A stretch of 64,000 bases of DNA. Source: JAPKZH01 sp963715635 (GTDB taxonomy: Bacteria; Acidobacteriota; Aminicenantia; Aminicenantales; UBA4085). A program made the translations under genes and the position numbers. Each line of letters opens with the position of its first letter. Within the stretch, counting starts at the first letter, position 1. A model generated the notes under the pieces. It made no database searches. It worked only from the letters and a program-made list of their open reading frames with translations, and was not told the origin of the DNA. This document shows positions 27,767 to 36,975 of the stretch, piece by piece. The DNA lies in assembly GCA_963715635.1 (NCBI GenBank), contig OY970261.1, forward strand, positions 2,852,001 to 2,916,000, read 5' to 3'.

Positions 27767-29458
27767 TTATCTTTTTTCTTGAGGGACCGGAGGTCTCTGC
27801 CAGACGATCTTTATGTTGTGCTTGCCGCGGGTTGTGATGTCCGGATTGACATCGAGCTTGAGCAGGCCGGGCTTGTTGCCGATGTCCATCGCGACCAGAT
27901 AGACAAGCTTCGTCACTTTCTCCATCTTCTTGTAATCGGCTTTTTCCTCGACATCCGTTTCCTGGTGATAATCCTCAGTCGTGCCGCAGAAGAACCAGAC
28001 GCCCGGAATACCGTAGCGGATGTAGGGATACTGGTCGCTGCGAAAGAAGAAACGGTCCGGATGGCCGGGGTCCTCATACTTGTAATCCAACGTGAGATGA
28101 ATCGAGCGATCGTTCATGGCCCGAATGCTGCCATCAAGCTCCTTGCTAATCTTGTTCGAGCCAATGAGATAGATGCCGTTCGGGTCATTGCGGCTGATCA
28201 TGTCCAGGTTCAGGTTGGCGCTGATCTTTTCCACGGGAACGGGACAGTGCTGCACAAAATAGTAAGAGCCGATCATGCCCTTTTCCTCCGCCGTGTGCCA
28301 GACAAAAATGATTGACCGCTTCGGCCTTTCCGTAATCAGGGCCTTGGCCAGCTCGAGCATGGCCACGGCTCCCGAGGCGTTGTCGTCGGCGCCCGGAAAT
28401 ATTCGGCTTTCGCGCACGCCGAGATGATCATGATGGGAGCCGATGACGATATACTCCTCCCTGAGCTTTAGGTCACTCCCGGGCAAATACGCTACCACAT
28501 TCGGCGTCGACTCCTTTCGCTGCTCCATAAACACACCGACTTCGAGCGTTTTCCCCTCAAGACTCTTGGCGGGAAGCTGCTGCCCCAGAGTGATCGTTTC
28601 AAACATCTTGTCGAGCTCGGCCCTGGTAACTCCCAGAAGTGCCGCGCCCACCTCGTGGCGGACGTCAACCGTATAAAACGGAGCCGCGGCTGCCTGCGCT
28701 CTCGCCGCTGCCAGGGACGCCGGGACAGGGGCGGACGAAGCTGAGGGCCTCGGATTTGTCGTCTCTACATCCAGAAATCTTAAGCGCCCGGACACGTCGA
28801 AGGTCAAATCTTTCTCGGCAAGGGTATTTTCGCGCTGGCGGCTTATGATCGTGATGAGGCCGAGAGCTCCTTTCTCCCGTAAAATCTGGCTCCAGCCGAT
28901 AGGAAGTCCCCCTAGCATGACCGGTCTCTGTCCGGAGGCATCGACCGGTCGAGGGATATCCAGGTAAGCGCAGATCTTTCCCTTGAGGTCAATATCGGCT
29001 AGCGCTTCCGGATTTGGGCTGGATCCGGCTACGGCCGACCCCAAAAAAACAAGGCCTCCGGCGACGGCCCACTCCACGTCCGCCCGGATATTGGTCGTAA
29101 AGGCATGGGGAAAGTAAAACCGCTGTTCCCCGGATTCGCCCATAATACGCAGATAGGATTTGGCCGCGGAAATCGTCGTGACTTCGACCGGCACATCCTG
29201 ATAATACGAGCCGTTGGGCATCAGCGGTTTCAAGCCAATCCTCTCGGCCGCGAGGGCGATGTAACGGGAGGCGATATTGAGCTCTGCCGACGGCGCATTG
29301 CGGCCGCGGAATTCCTTGGAGCCGAGGAATTTGAGGTACGGCTTCATGTCCTCGGCGCTGATGGCTTTTAGCCCCTTAGTCTGGGCCGCAAGCGGAATCG
29401 AAGATCTGATAAAAAAGAGTATGACCAGAAAAAATTGGAAAGTTTTACGCGTTCTCAA
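27767..29458 (-). CDS. Secreted M28 family aminopeptidase
   Basis: Zinc aminopeptidase of 563 residues, exported by a signal peptide ending near PLAAQ. A PA-type insert lies at about 90-260. It contains a Pro/Ala-rich run (SSAPVPASLAAARAQAAAAP) that is probably a disordered linker. The two-zinc site is complete: GSHHDHLG (His342), GADDNASG (Asp358), TAEEKG (Glu391/392), NLNLDMI (Asp419) and DYHQETD (His). It would release N-terminal amino acids from extracellular peptides, matching the other secreted peptidases in the window. It converges on the Cdd1-like gene. Confidence 0.93.
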   Translation of the reverse strand: MRTRKTFQFFLVILFFIRSSIPLAAQTKGLKAISAEDMKPYLKFLGSKEFRGRNAPSAELNIASRYIALAAERIGLKPLMPNGSYYQDVPVEVTTISAAKSYLRIMGESGEQRFYFPHAFTTNIRADVEWAVAGGLVFLGSAVAGSSPNPEALADIDLKGKICAYLDIPRPVDASGQRPVMLGGLPIGWSQILREKGALGLITIISRQRENTLAEKDLTFDVSGRLRFLDVETTNPRPSASSAPVPASLAAARAQAAAAPFYTVDVRHEVGAALLGVTRAELDKMFETITLGQQLPAKSLEGKTLEVGVFMEQRKESTPNVVAYLPGSDLKLREEYIVIGSHHDHLGVRESRIFPGADDNASGAVAMLELAKALITERPKRSIIFVWHTAEEKGMIGSYYFVQHCPVPVEKISANLNLDMISRNDPNGIYLIGSNKISKELDGSIRAMNDRSIHLTLDYKYEDPGHPDRFFFRSDQYPYIRYGIPGVWFFCGTTEDYHQETDVEEKADYKKMEKVTKLVYLVAMDIGNKPGLLKLDVNPDITTRGKHNIKIVWQRPPVPQEKR

Positions 29459-29632
29459 TGCTTCCCTCCTTGACCATGAATTGCTTTCGTTTTAAGTTTA
29501 ATATAACAGGAATCCAGCAATGTCAAACGAATCGAGTTGCATCTATCAAAGGAAAGCCTTGATGCCAATACCGGCCAGAATATGCTAAAATATGTTGGGA
29601 TACAAGAGATCCGTTGAGAGGGGGCTTTCGTC

Positions 29633-30757
29633 ATGAACAGGAAGATTTTCTTTTCTCTGGCTTTAATCTTGACAGCGACGTTATTGATTTTGCCGCCCCT
29701 GAGTGCACAAAAGATTGAAGTAAAAACCGTTGACGGGGTTCAGATCATTTCCAACCCCAAAAAACCAGCCCCTGCCAAAGGCGTTCCAACAAAGCTTACG
29801 CTCATTGAAGACCTAGCTCTCGGGGAAAGCGGAGAAACGGCAGAAATGTTCTCTGAAATAACGGCTTTTATCGTGGATAGGAATGAAAATATCTATATTG
29901 TTGACAGAAAAGAAAATCAGATCAGAGTCTTTGACCGGGCCGGAAAGCTCATCCGGTCATTCGGCAAACAGGGTCAGGGCCCCGGAGAATTCAACCAGCC
30001 CGTAGGGATTCATTTTACTCCAAGCAACGAGCTTTTAATCGAGGATGGCATCAATCGGCGATTGGCCATATTCACTCCGGAAGGCAAATTCCTTAAAAAT
30101 ATCTCCCTAGGCAAAACGTTCGGCTTGCTCAATATCTATATCGATTCGAAAGGAAATATCATCGGACGAGAATTGTCCACGGCCGATCAAAAGTTCATGT
30201 GGCAGGTTAAAAAATACGATCGCGATTTAAATCCTTTATTTATCGTTGACGCCGTCGAGTTTCAAAATCCTCTTGCCGGAAAAATCAATCCTTTTCTCCA
30301 TATGTTCATGTATGCGCTGGGAGGAAAAGACACGATCATTTACGGAAACCCAAAACAATATGAAATCAAAATATTTTCGCCCGCCGGGAAACTCATGAAA
30401 AAAATCTTGAAGGACTACGATCCCGTAGAAATCTCGGAGGAAGACAAAAAAGAGGGCCTCGCTAAAATCCCTGATTCCGGAATCGGCCTCAAAGAGAAAC
30501 TTGAAATTCCAAAATATTATCCTGCGTATGTCAATTTTATCCTTGATGAAGAAGGGCGGATGTTCGTCAGGACTTATAAAAAAGGAAAAACCAAAAAGGA
30601 ACATTTCTTCGATGTCTTTGACGCGGACGGCCGCTATATCGCAGAAATTCTTTTTAAAATCGATCCTGTATTATGGAAAAATAAAAAACTCTACGGCCAG
30701 GATGAGACAGAAGCTGGCTATAATGTTCTCAAGCGTTTCCGAGTCACCTGGGAATGA
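29633..30757 (+). CDS. Exported NHL-type six-bladed beta-propeller protein
   Basis: A 374-residue exported protein with a signal peptide ending near LSAQ. Propeller repeats are visible as FIVDRNENIYIVDRKENQIR, FDRAGKLIRSFGKQGQGPGE, LAIFTPEGKFLKNI and VNFILDEEGRMFVRTY, the NHL pattern with GQGPGEF linking two blades. No enzyme signature is seen. The family is common in Acidobacteriota-like genomes and its ligand is unknown. GAGAGGGGG precedes the ATG. A weak upstream promoter (TTGATG at 29559, TATGCT at 29581) is possible. Confidence 0.82.
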   Translation: MNRKIFFSLALILTATLLILPPLSAQKIEVKTVDGVQIISNPKKPAPAKGVPTKLTLIEDLALGESGETAEMFSEITAFIVDRNENIYIVDRKENQIRVFDRAGKLIRSFGKQGQGPGEFNQPVGIHFTPSNELLIEDGINRRLAIFTPEGKFLKNISLGKTFGLLNIYIDSKGNIIGRELSTADQKFMWQVKKYDRDLNPLFIVDAVEFQNPLAGKINPFLHMFMYALGGKDTIIYGNPKQYEIKIFSPAGKLMKKILKDYDPVEISEEDKKEGLAKIPDSGIGLKEKLEIPKYYPAYVNFILDEEGRMFVRTYKKGKTKKEHFFDVFDADGRYIAEILFKIDPVLWKNKKLYGQDETEAGYNVLKRFRVTWE

Positions 30758-30775
30758 AAAACGTACCCGGAGGAC

Positions 30776-30842
30776 GGGGTCAAACCTACTCGTTACGCAA
30801 AATTTTCTCGGGGGAAGATGCGTAATGAGTAGGTTTGACCCC
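30776..30842. repeat. REP/MITE-like palindrome, copy 1
   Basis: Two 24-bp arms (30776-30799 and 30819-30842) pair as a long hairpin with a 19-bp loop. Each arm begins or ends with GGGGTCAAACCTACTC or its complement. The outer ten bases match the copy at 36759-36871. It lies between convergent genes, so it could also end transcription, but there is no U-tract. Confidence 0.85.
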
Positions 30843-30863
30843 GACGCGCGATTCGTCTTTTTC

Positions 30864-32588
30864 TCACTCCAGCCTCTTGATGATGTGCCAGCCGTACTTG
30901 GAATTTCTCGGGTCATAAACGGCCAGTCCGATGCCGTTGACGGAAAGGCCGAAGCTCATGTCGCCGAAGCTTTTGACCATCCCGGATCGTGAATACTCCT
31001 TTTTTGCCTTGTCCGGCTCGATGCCGAAATTCGTCATTTTGTAGATCCCGGGATATTCGTCATCCGTGTATTGTTTGACTAGGGCGTCAAAACTTTCGCC
31101 CTTCTTGACTCGCTCCAGGATTTGCTCGGCCAGGGCCTGGGCCTCGTCCGGCGTCCGCTTGACCTTTTCTTCCGGAATCGATCCTTTGAAGGCAATCAGG
31201 ATATGCTGGACGGCGACCCGGTCCGGCTCGCCGACGAGTTTTCGGGGCTTTGCGGCTGTGATCAGATTCTCGACCTCGTCGATCTCCTTTGGGACATTCT
31301 TGGTCAAGACTTCGCACCCGTCCTTTGTTATCAACACGGTGTCCTCGACGCGAATACCGATATTCTTTTCCGGATAATAGAGCGCGGGCTCGATGGCAAA
31401 CACCATGCCCTCTTGAAGAGTTTGGATGCGCGTCCCGACATCGTGGACGCACATCCCGACAAAATGGCCGAACCCTCCCTTCAGGCCGCGGCTGTCGAGT
31501 CCCTTTTTCTTCAGAACATCCTCCACATGCTTCTGGACATCCGCCGCGGTGGCGCCCGGCTTGTAGGCTTCGATACAAGCCTTTTCCACTTCGAGCACGA
31601 CCTGGTAGACCTCGCACTGCTCCTGTGTGAACTTGCCCGATACTGGCCAGGTTCGCGAAATATCCATACAGAGCTGGTCGAGGTCGGCGCCGAAATCCAT
31701 CAGGACGAGGTCACCTGCCTCAGCTTTCCTGGAATTTTTTTCATAATGCCAGACGCAGGTATTCGGGCCTGAGCAAACAATCGGCGGGTAAGCCGCGCCC
31801 TTCGCCCCTCCCCTCAGTACGATAGGCATGGCGGCCGCCTCGATCTCATATTCAAAAACACCGGGATGCGAGGCCAACATGGCCTGCTTGACGGCCTCTG
31901 CTGAAATCTTGCCGTTCCGCCGCATCACACTGATCTCCTCGGCGCTTTTGATCATACGCAGGGCGTCAATGTGCGGCGTAATATCCTTGATTTCAAACGA
32001 GGGATAGCGCTCTTTGAGCTTCTGGATACGATTATTGTCGAGCGAGATCTGGTCGTTGTAATGGATGCGGTTTTTCCGCCCGATAAAGAGAGCGACTTCG
32101 CTGCGGGAGGTTTCCATGGTGTCCCCAGGCTGGAGCCGCAGGTAAGCCAGGGAAAAGCTTCGCATATTCCGAGAGATAAATTCATCGAAATACGTGACAT
32201 CGTAAAGATTGGCCAGCCCGGTCTTTTCCTTGGCTTTCTCGTCATTGAGGAGGTTCGGCCCGCTCACCATTATTTCTCGGGCAGTCTGGCGGGGAAGAAA
32301 AAGATGGGTCTCCTCTGTTTTGGCGTTCATGACGAAAATGGCGCCCAGGTCTTCGATGCCGGTGAAATAGAAAAAGTCATTGTCCTGCCGGAAATGCGCC
32401 CCCGGCTGAAACATGGTCTCGCCGAATAGGATGATCATTCCTTCCTTGACATGGTCGGCCAAGGCCTTACGCCGGCGCATGAATTCGTCTTTGGTATAGC
32501 CCGTCCGCTGGGCAAAAGTGAGACCCAAGCTGAGTACAAAGAGCAGGGCAAACGCAGGATATCGTTTCCATGAATGCTTTAAGTTCAT
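30864..32588 (-). CDS. Exported M24 Xaa-Pro-type aminopeptidase fused to a parvulin domain
   Basis: A 574-residue exported fusion with a signal peptide ending near FAQR. Residues 28-195 are the aminopeptidase P N-terminal domain. Residues 205-440 are the M24 pita-bread fold with all five metal ligands: Asp298 in LMDFGAD, Asp309 in CMDISRTW, His375 in GFGHFVG, Glu400 in FAIEPAL and Glu415 in RVEDTVL. Residues 458-574 are a parvulin-type peptidyl-prolyl isomerase (VQHILIAFKGS near 460; SFGDMSFGLSVNGIG; GWHIIKRLE at the end). The enzyme would cleave X-Pro bonds while its tail isomerises prolines. A secreted cyclophilin gene lies directly upstream on the same strand. Confidence 0.9.
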   Translation of the reverse strand: MNLKHSWKRYPAFALLFVLSLGLTFAQRTGYTKDEFMRRRKALADHVKEGMIILFGETMFQPGAHFRQDNDFFYFTGIEDLGAIFVMNAKTEETHLFLPRQTAREIMVSGPNLLNDEKAKEKTGLANLYDVTYFDEFISRNMRSFSLAYLRLQPGDTMETSRSEVALFIGRKNRIHYNDQISLDNNRIQKLKERYPSFEIKDITPHIDALRMIKSAEEISVMRRNGKISAEAVKQAMLASHPGVFEYEIEAAAMPIVLRGGAKGAAYPPIVCSGPNTCVWHYEKNSRKAEAGDLVLMDFGADLDQLCMDISRTWPVSGKFTQEQCEVYQVVLEVEKACIEAYKPGATAADVQKHVEDVLKKKGLDSRGLKGGFGHFVGMCVHDVGTRIQTLQEGMVFAIEPALYYPEKNIGIRVEDTVLITKDGCEVLTKNVPKEIDEVENLITAAKPRKLVGEPDRVAVQHILIAFKGSIPEEKVKRTPDEAQALAEQILERVKKGESFDALVKQYTDDEYPGIYKMTNFGIEPDKAKKEYSRSGMVKSFGDMSFGLSVNGIGLAVYDPRNSKYGWHIIKRLE

Positions 32589-32622
32589 GAAGCCCTCCTT
32601 CTCAAGAGATGTGGCTAAAATA

Positions 32623-32661
32623 TCCCCCTACACGCCTCTTCTCATAAGGGGAGAAGGGGGA
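32623..32661. terminator. GC-rich hairpin between cyclophilin and M24 genes
   Basis: TCCCCC at 32623 pairs with GGGGGA at 32656-32661, and CTTCTC pairs with GAGAAG inside. On the minus strand the hairpin is followed by TATTTT, so it may end or attenuate transcription from the cyclophilin gene. The interior is imperfectly paired. It could equally be a degenerate repeat. Confidence 0.4.
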
Positions 32662-32699
32662 TTATTTATATACATAAGCATCACTAGAATCCTGGCTGG

Positions 32700-33278
32700 T
32701 CAGTCCGATATCCGGGTGATCGATATGATCTTGATCGGAGGCTTTAGGTTCTGGTTTTCCTTAGGCGACTTATGGATTTTTTTCACGATATCCATGCCGG
32801 CGATGACTTTGCCAAAAGCGGCGAATCCCTGGCCGTCTTTATTGCGCCGGCCGCCGAAATCAAGCTCGGGCTTATCGCCGACGCAGATGAAAAAGCTGGA
32901 GGTGGCGCTGTCCGGGCCATCCCTGGCCATCGAGATGGCGCCGTCGGTATGCTTAATGCCGGTGACTGAGGTTCTCTCGAGCGGGATCGCCGGAAATTCC
33001 TTATCCCCGGCAAGCTGGCCGCCTTGGATGACTTCGATCTTGATCTCATTTTTTGGCTGATTATCCATAGTCACCGTCCGGTGAAAGACCGAACCGTCGT
33101 AGAGCTTGTTGTCAACGTACTTCAAAAAATTGGCCGCCGTGATTGGAGCCTTGTCCCCAAAAATCTCAACAGTGATATCGCCCAACTCGGTTCTCATCAG
33201 GACCTTGGGATTCTGCGCGGGGTTTGCGATAGGAATGGCCATCAGCATAAGTGCCAATAACGGGAATATTCTTTTCAT
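32700..33278 (-). CDS. Exported cyclophilin-type peptidyl-prolyl isomerase
   Basis: A 192-residue exported cyclophilin that catalyses cis-trans isomerisation of proline bonds in the periplasm. The signal peptide is LLALMLMAIPIANPAQ. Cyclophilin blocks are LGDITVEIFGDKAPITAANF, LYDGSVFHR, the active-site segment DGAISMARDG, SSFFICVGDKPELD and FAAFGKVIAGMDIV. AAGGAGGT lies just upstream of the ATG at 33278; a longer frame reaches 33314. It is upstream of the M24-parvulin gene and may share its transcript. Confidence 0.93.
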   Translation of the reverse strand: MKRIFPLLALMLMAIPIANPAQNPKVLMRTELGDITVEIFGDKAPITAANFLKYVDNKLYDGSVFHRTVTMDNQPKNEIKIEVIQGGQLAGDKEFPAIPLERTSVTGIKHTDGAISMARDGPDSATSSFFICVGDKPELDFGGRRNKDGQGFAAFGKVIAGMDIVKKIHKSPKENQNLKPPIKIISITRISD

Positions 33279-33395
33279 TTGGGACCTCCTTCGGCAATGT
33301 GTTAGGAAAGGCACTGCCTAGAGTTTATTAAAGAGGAACCCGCGCGTCAACCCGCCGATATTGCCCGCCGCCCGCAATATTCCTATAATGCAACT

Positions 33396-34781
33396 ATGCC
33401 CGATAGCCATATCGAGGGCCAAAACCATACCCAAGACAGCCTGCGCCGCGGCTTCCCCATGGTGGAAGTGCGTGATGCAGAAGCACTTGAAGCGGAGCGC
33501 AATTTTCTACGTGAGACTGATGCCAGGCCTCATTTCTGGCAGCGCTGGAGGGGATATTGGACATTGACGGGCCCCGGTTGGGTCCAGAGCGCGTTGACAC
33601 TCGGCGCGGGATCCGCCGGCTCAACCATCATGGCCGGCGCCCTTTACGGCTATAAACTTCTCTGGGTGCAGCCCGTGGCCATGTTTTTGGGCGTCGTCAT
33701 GTTCGCCGCGATCGGCCATCAGCTTCTTGTTACCCGCGCCCGGCCCTACGACGTCTTTATGAAAAGACTTCACCCAAGCCTAGCTCTGCTTTGGGGAACC
33801 TGCGTCTTTCTGGCCTCGATCGTCTGGCAGTTCCCTCAATACTCGCTCGGGACGGCGGTGCTCAAAGATATTTTCGCGGTAGTCGGCCTTGCCGTCCCAA
33901 AAAGCATAATTGCCCTAGTCTTGCTCGTGCCGGGGACGGCGGTCTGCTGGAGTTACGGAGGTGGAAGCCGCCGGGCCATCCGTGTCTTTGAGAGAACCTT
34001 GAAATACCTCCTGTTGTTTATGGCCGCGGCATTCCTGCTCGTGCTCATCAAAACAGGCGTGAACTGGAAGGAAACATTCAAAGGCCTGTTCTCCTTTTAT
34101 GTTCCGAAAAGCCGCGAAGGAACGACGATTGTCCTGGGCATGCTCGGCGCTGCTGTCGGCGTTAATATGACCTTTCTCTATCCTTATACGCTCCTGGCGC
34201 GCGGCTGGGGAAAAGAGCACCGGCGCCTCAAGAATTTCGATCTGGGCGTCTCGATGTTCTTCCCTTTTGTCCTGGCCACAGGCTTCGTCACGATGGCCTG
34301 CGCCAACACTCTGTACGTCCAAGGGATCAAGGTCCACGATGCGGTGGACGCCGCCCATGCCCTCCAGCCCCTGGTCGGGTTGACCATCGGCCGGGTCGTA
34401 TTTTCGCTCGGCATTTTGAGCATGTGCTTCACGACACTCGTCATCGAGATGCTCATTTGCGGATTCGTCCTGAGCGAGATGTTCAATTTCGAGCTGCACG
34501 GCTGGAAGTACAAGGCCAGCACGATGCTGGCCAATATCGGCATCCTCGGAGCATTCACCAAGATGCCTTTTTGGCTCCCCGTCATCACTTCGTCCTTCAA
34601 CCTGCTGATGATGCCGGTGACATACATCTGCTTTTTCATCCTCCAGAACAAAAAATGCTACCTGGGAACCGAGGCCAATCGCCTGCGCAAACTCAAAGGC
34701 GCCGTTTGGAATTTCTTCTTGATCCTGGCCATTCTGGCCGTCGCGGCGGGTGCGGCAGTCAAGATTATCTCCTTGTTCTAG
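33396..34781 (+). CDS. Divergent Nramp-family transporter
   Basis: Integral membrane protein of 461 residues with about eleven hydrophobic spans and the Nramp start of span 1 (GPGWVQSALT, residues 59-68). The two metal-binding motifs of Nramp are changed. DPGN of span 1 is GAGS (70-73), and MPH of span 6 is GVN in GAAVGVNMTFLYPY. It therefore probably does not use the standard Mn/Fe site and belongs to an Nramp-related group with another ion or substrate. The ATG lies about 80 bp after the divergent cyclophilin start region, and no clear ribosome site is seen; an ATG 21 codons further in is an alternative. Confidence 0.8.
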   Translation: MPDSHIEGQNHTQDSLRRGFPMVEVRDAEALEAERNFLRETDARPHFWQRWRGYWTLTGPGWVQSALTLGAGSAGSTIMAGALYGYKLLWVQPVAMFLGVVMFAAIGHQLLVTRARPYDVFMKRLHPSLALLWGTCVFLASIVWQFPQYSLGTAVLKDIFAVVGLAVPKSIIALVLLVPGTAVCWSYGGGSRRAIRVFERTLKYLLLFMAAAFLLVLIKTGVNWKETFKGLFSFYVPKSREGTTIVLGMLGAAVGVNMTFLYPYTLLARGWGKEHRRLKNFDLGVSMFFPFVLATGFVTMACANTLYVQGIKVHDAVDAAHALQPLVGLTIGRVVFSLGILSMCFTTLVIEMLICGFVLSEMFNFELHGWKYKASTMLANIGILGAFTKMPFWLPVITSSFNLLMMPVTYICFFILQNKKCYLGTEANRLRKLKGAVWNFFLILAILAVAAGAAVKIISLF

Positions 34782-34976
34782 GATTCCGCCGGGCCGCTAT
34801 TCCGCCTTCAATTTCGATAAGCCGAGTCATATCGAAAGATTCTATTAAGCATGGTTCTCAATGACAATGTCATGCGATTTATTGCGTTTGTCTTAGATGA
34901 AAAGCCGCAGGACTTGACTTTCGCTTGCCTAGGATATTTAATTTCAGACAACAATCCCAATATGGAGGGCACAAGG

Positions 34977-36743
34977 ATGAAGGCAAAAACAACTTATAGA
35001 AAAAGTTTTTTGATTCCTATCGTATTTGTCCTGTTCGTCGTCACCCTGTCGGCGAATTATTATTCGACCAAGCAGGACCCAGCGGCCATAATCAAGTTTG
35101 CGATCTCTTTTCCCCAGGAACGGTCAAAAACGCCTCTCGACGGGCGGATGCTGCTGATCATTTCTACGAACGACTCGAACGAGCCGCGGTTGCAGATCAA
35201 TGACGGCGCGAACACTCAATTGATCTTCGGCGTGGATGTGGACAGCCTTCAGCCAGGACAGGAAGCCGTGATCGACGCCAGCGTTTTCGGCTACCCCTTG
35301 AAAAGCATCTCGGAAATTCCTGCCGGCGAATACTACGTTCAAGGGCTGCTCAACCGCTACGAAACCTTTCATCGCGCCGACGGCCACGCCGTCAAGCTGC
35401 CGATGGACCGAGGCGAGGGACAGAGATGGAACGCCAAGCCCGGAAATCTTTACAGCACGCCAAAGAAGGTCTCCTTCGACCCCAAGAAAAATGAACTGAT
35501 CAAGGTCAGCCTCGACAAGAAAATCCCGCCCATTCCGCCGCCCCAGGATACGAAATACATCAAGCACGAAAGAATCCAGAGCAAGCTCCTGACCGAATTC
35601 TGGGGCCGGCCAATGGAGATCGGCGCTTGCGTCTTGCTGCCCGAAGGCTTCGATTCGCATCCCGAAGCACACTATCCGCTCATCATTTTTCACGGTCATT
35701 TCCCCTACACATTCGGCGGATTCCGCGAAACGCCGCCCGACGCGAACCTCAAGCCGGAATACAGTGAACGGTTCAGACTGGCAGGTTACAATAAGATCGA
35801 GCAAGAATACGCCTATCAATTCTACAAAGACTGGACGGGAAAAAATTTCCCTCGGGCTATCGTGATTGAGATCCAGCATGCCAACCCGTACTATGACGAC
35901 TCCTATGCTGTCAACTCCGCCAACCTCGGGCCTTACGGCGATGCCATCGTCTATGAGCTCATTCCTTACATCGAGAAGAAATACCGCGGCCTCGGCAAAG
36001 GCTGGGCCCGGTTCTTGTACGGAGGATCGACGGGAGGCTGGGAGGCGCTGGCCGCGCAGATCTTCTATCCCGACGAGTTCAACGGCTGCTATGCGGCCTG
36101 CCCCGACCCCATCGATTTTCGCGCTTATACAATCGTCAATATCTACGATCACAAGAATGCCTATTATGTGGATAGTCAGTGGAAAAAGACGCCTCGGCCC
36201 GCGCTGCGCAATTATCTCGGTGAGGTCAGCTCCACTCTCGAACAGACGAACCACAGAGAGATGGTCATCGGCATGCACTCGCGGTCGGGCGACCAGTGGG
36301 ACATCTGGCAGGCTGTGTTCGGGCCCGTTGGCGAGGACGGCTATCCTAAGCCGATCTGGAACAAGATGACGGGCGAAATCGACAAATCGGTGGCACAATA
36401 CTGGAAAGACCACTACGACCTGTCGGCCATTCTTCAGCGCGACTGGAAGACGCTCGGTCCGAAGCTCCAGGGGAAAATCCATATCTATGTTGGCGACATG
36501 GACAATTATTATCTCAATAATGCCGTCTATCTCATAGAGGCTTTTCTGGAAAGCACCAAAGACCCGTATTATGCCGGCCAGGTGGATTACGGAGACAGGG
36601 CCGAGCACTGTTGGAACGGCGATCACACCCGGCCCAACGCTCTCTCGAGGCTGCGCTACCACCAGATGTATATCCCCAAGGCTGTGGAACGAATGATGAA
36701 GACCGCCCCGCTCGGCGCCGACCTCAAGAGCTGGAGATATTGA
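34977..36743 (+). CDS. Exported alpha/beta-hydrolase esterase
   Basis: About 588 residues with a signal or anchor sequence (FLIPIVFVLFVVTLSA). Residues 35-180 form a beta-rich N-terminal domain and 200-588 an esterase-D-like alpha/beta hydrolase. The nucleophile elbow is YGGSTGGWE with Ser351, and the oxyanion region is IIFHGHFPYTFGGF. A late Asp (YVGDMDNYYL) and His (DRAEHCWNGDH) could complete the triad. GGAGGGCACAAGG precedes the ATG at 34977; the frame itself extends to 34851. Likely a carbohydrate or peptide esterase, with substrate unknown. It is followed by the second palindromic repeat. Confidence 0.82.
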   Translation: MKAKTTYRKSFLIPIVFVLFVVTLSANYYSTKQDPAAIIKFAISFPQERSKTPLDGRMLLIISTNDSNEPRLQINDGANTQLIFGVDVDSLQPGQEAVIDASVFGYPLKSISEIPAGEYYVQGLLNRYETFHRADGHAVKLPMDRGEGQRWNAKPGNLYSTPKKVSFDPKKNELIKVSLDKKIPPIPPPQDTKYIKHERIQSKLLTEFWGRPMEIGACVLLPEGFDSHPEAHYPLIIFHGHFPYTFGGFRETPPDANLKPEYSERFRLAGYNKIEQEYAYQFYKDWTGKNFPRAIVIEIQHANPYYDDSYAVNSANLGPYGDAIVYELIPYIEKKYRGLGKGWARFLYGGSTGGWEALAAQIFYPDEFNGCYAACPDPIDFRAYTIVNIYDHKNAYYVDSQWKKTPRPALRNYLGEVSSTLEQTNHREMVIGMHSRSGDQWDIWQAVFGPVGEDGYPKPIWNKMTGEIDKSVAQYWKDHYDLSAILQRDWKTLGPKLQGKIHIYVGDMDNYYLNNAVYLIEAFLESTKDPYYAGQVDYGDRAEHCWNGDHTRPNALSRLRYHQMYIPKAVERMMKTAPLGADLKSWRY

Positions 36744-36758
36744 TCGGGGTCAATGATC

Positions 36759-36871
36759 GGGGTCAAAGCTACTCATTACGCAAACGACAGCAGCCTCTTT
36801 CGGCCTCGCTGGAAAAGAGCATAGCCAGAATAGGAAAGACGGTCTTATGCGTAATGAGTAGCTTTGACCCC
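36759..36871. repeat. REP/MITE-like palindrome, copy 2
   Basis: Arms of 24 bp (36759-36782 and 36848-36871) pair perfectly around a 65-bp loop. Against copy 1 the outer stem differs at one position (GTCAAAG versus GTCAAAC), and the opposite arm changes to match. A short direct repeat, TGATCGGGGTCAA, at 36741-36753 precedes the left arm. It lies just after the esterase stop. Confidence 0.85.
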
Positions 36872-36975
36872 GGAGATTTCGCAACGAAATTTTGCTGCCG
36901 GATGTAATGTAAATATTGGCATATTTTTTTAAGCGATATAAGAAAAAGACGAATGTCAAATGGAGAGTCCGATCA

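Noticed and set aside
35124..36662. 512-codon minus-strand frame inside the esterase gene
   Set aside because: The esterase frame has signal peptide and catalytic motifs; the antisense one has none.
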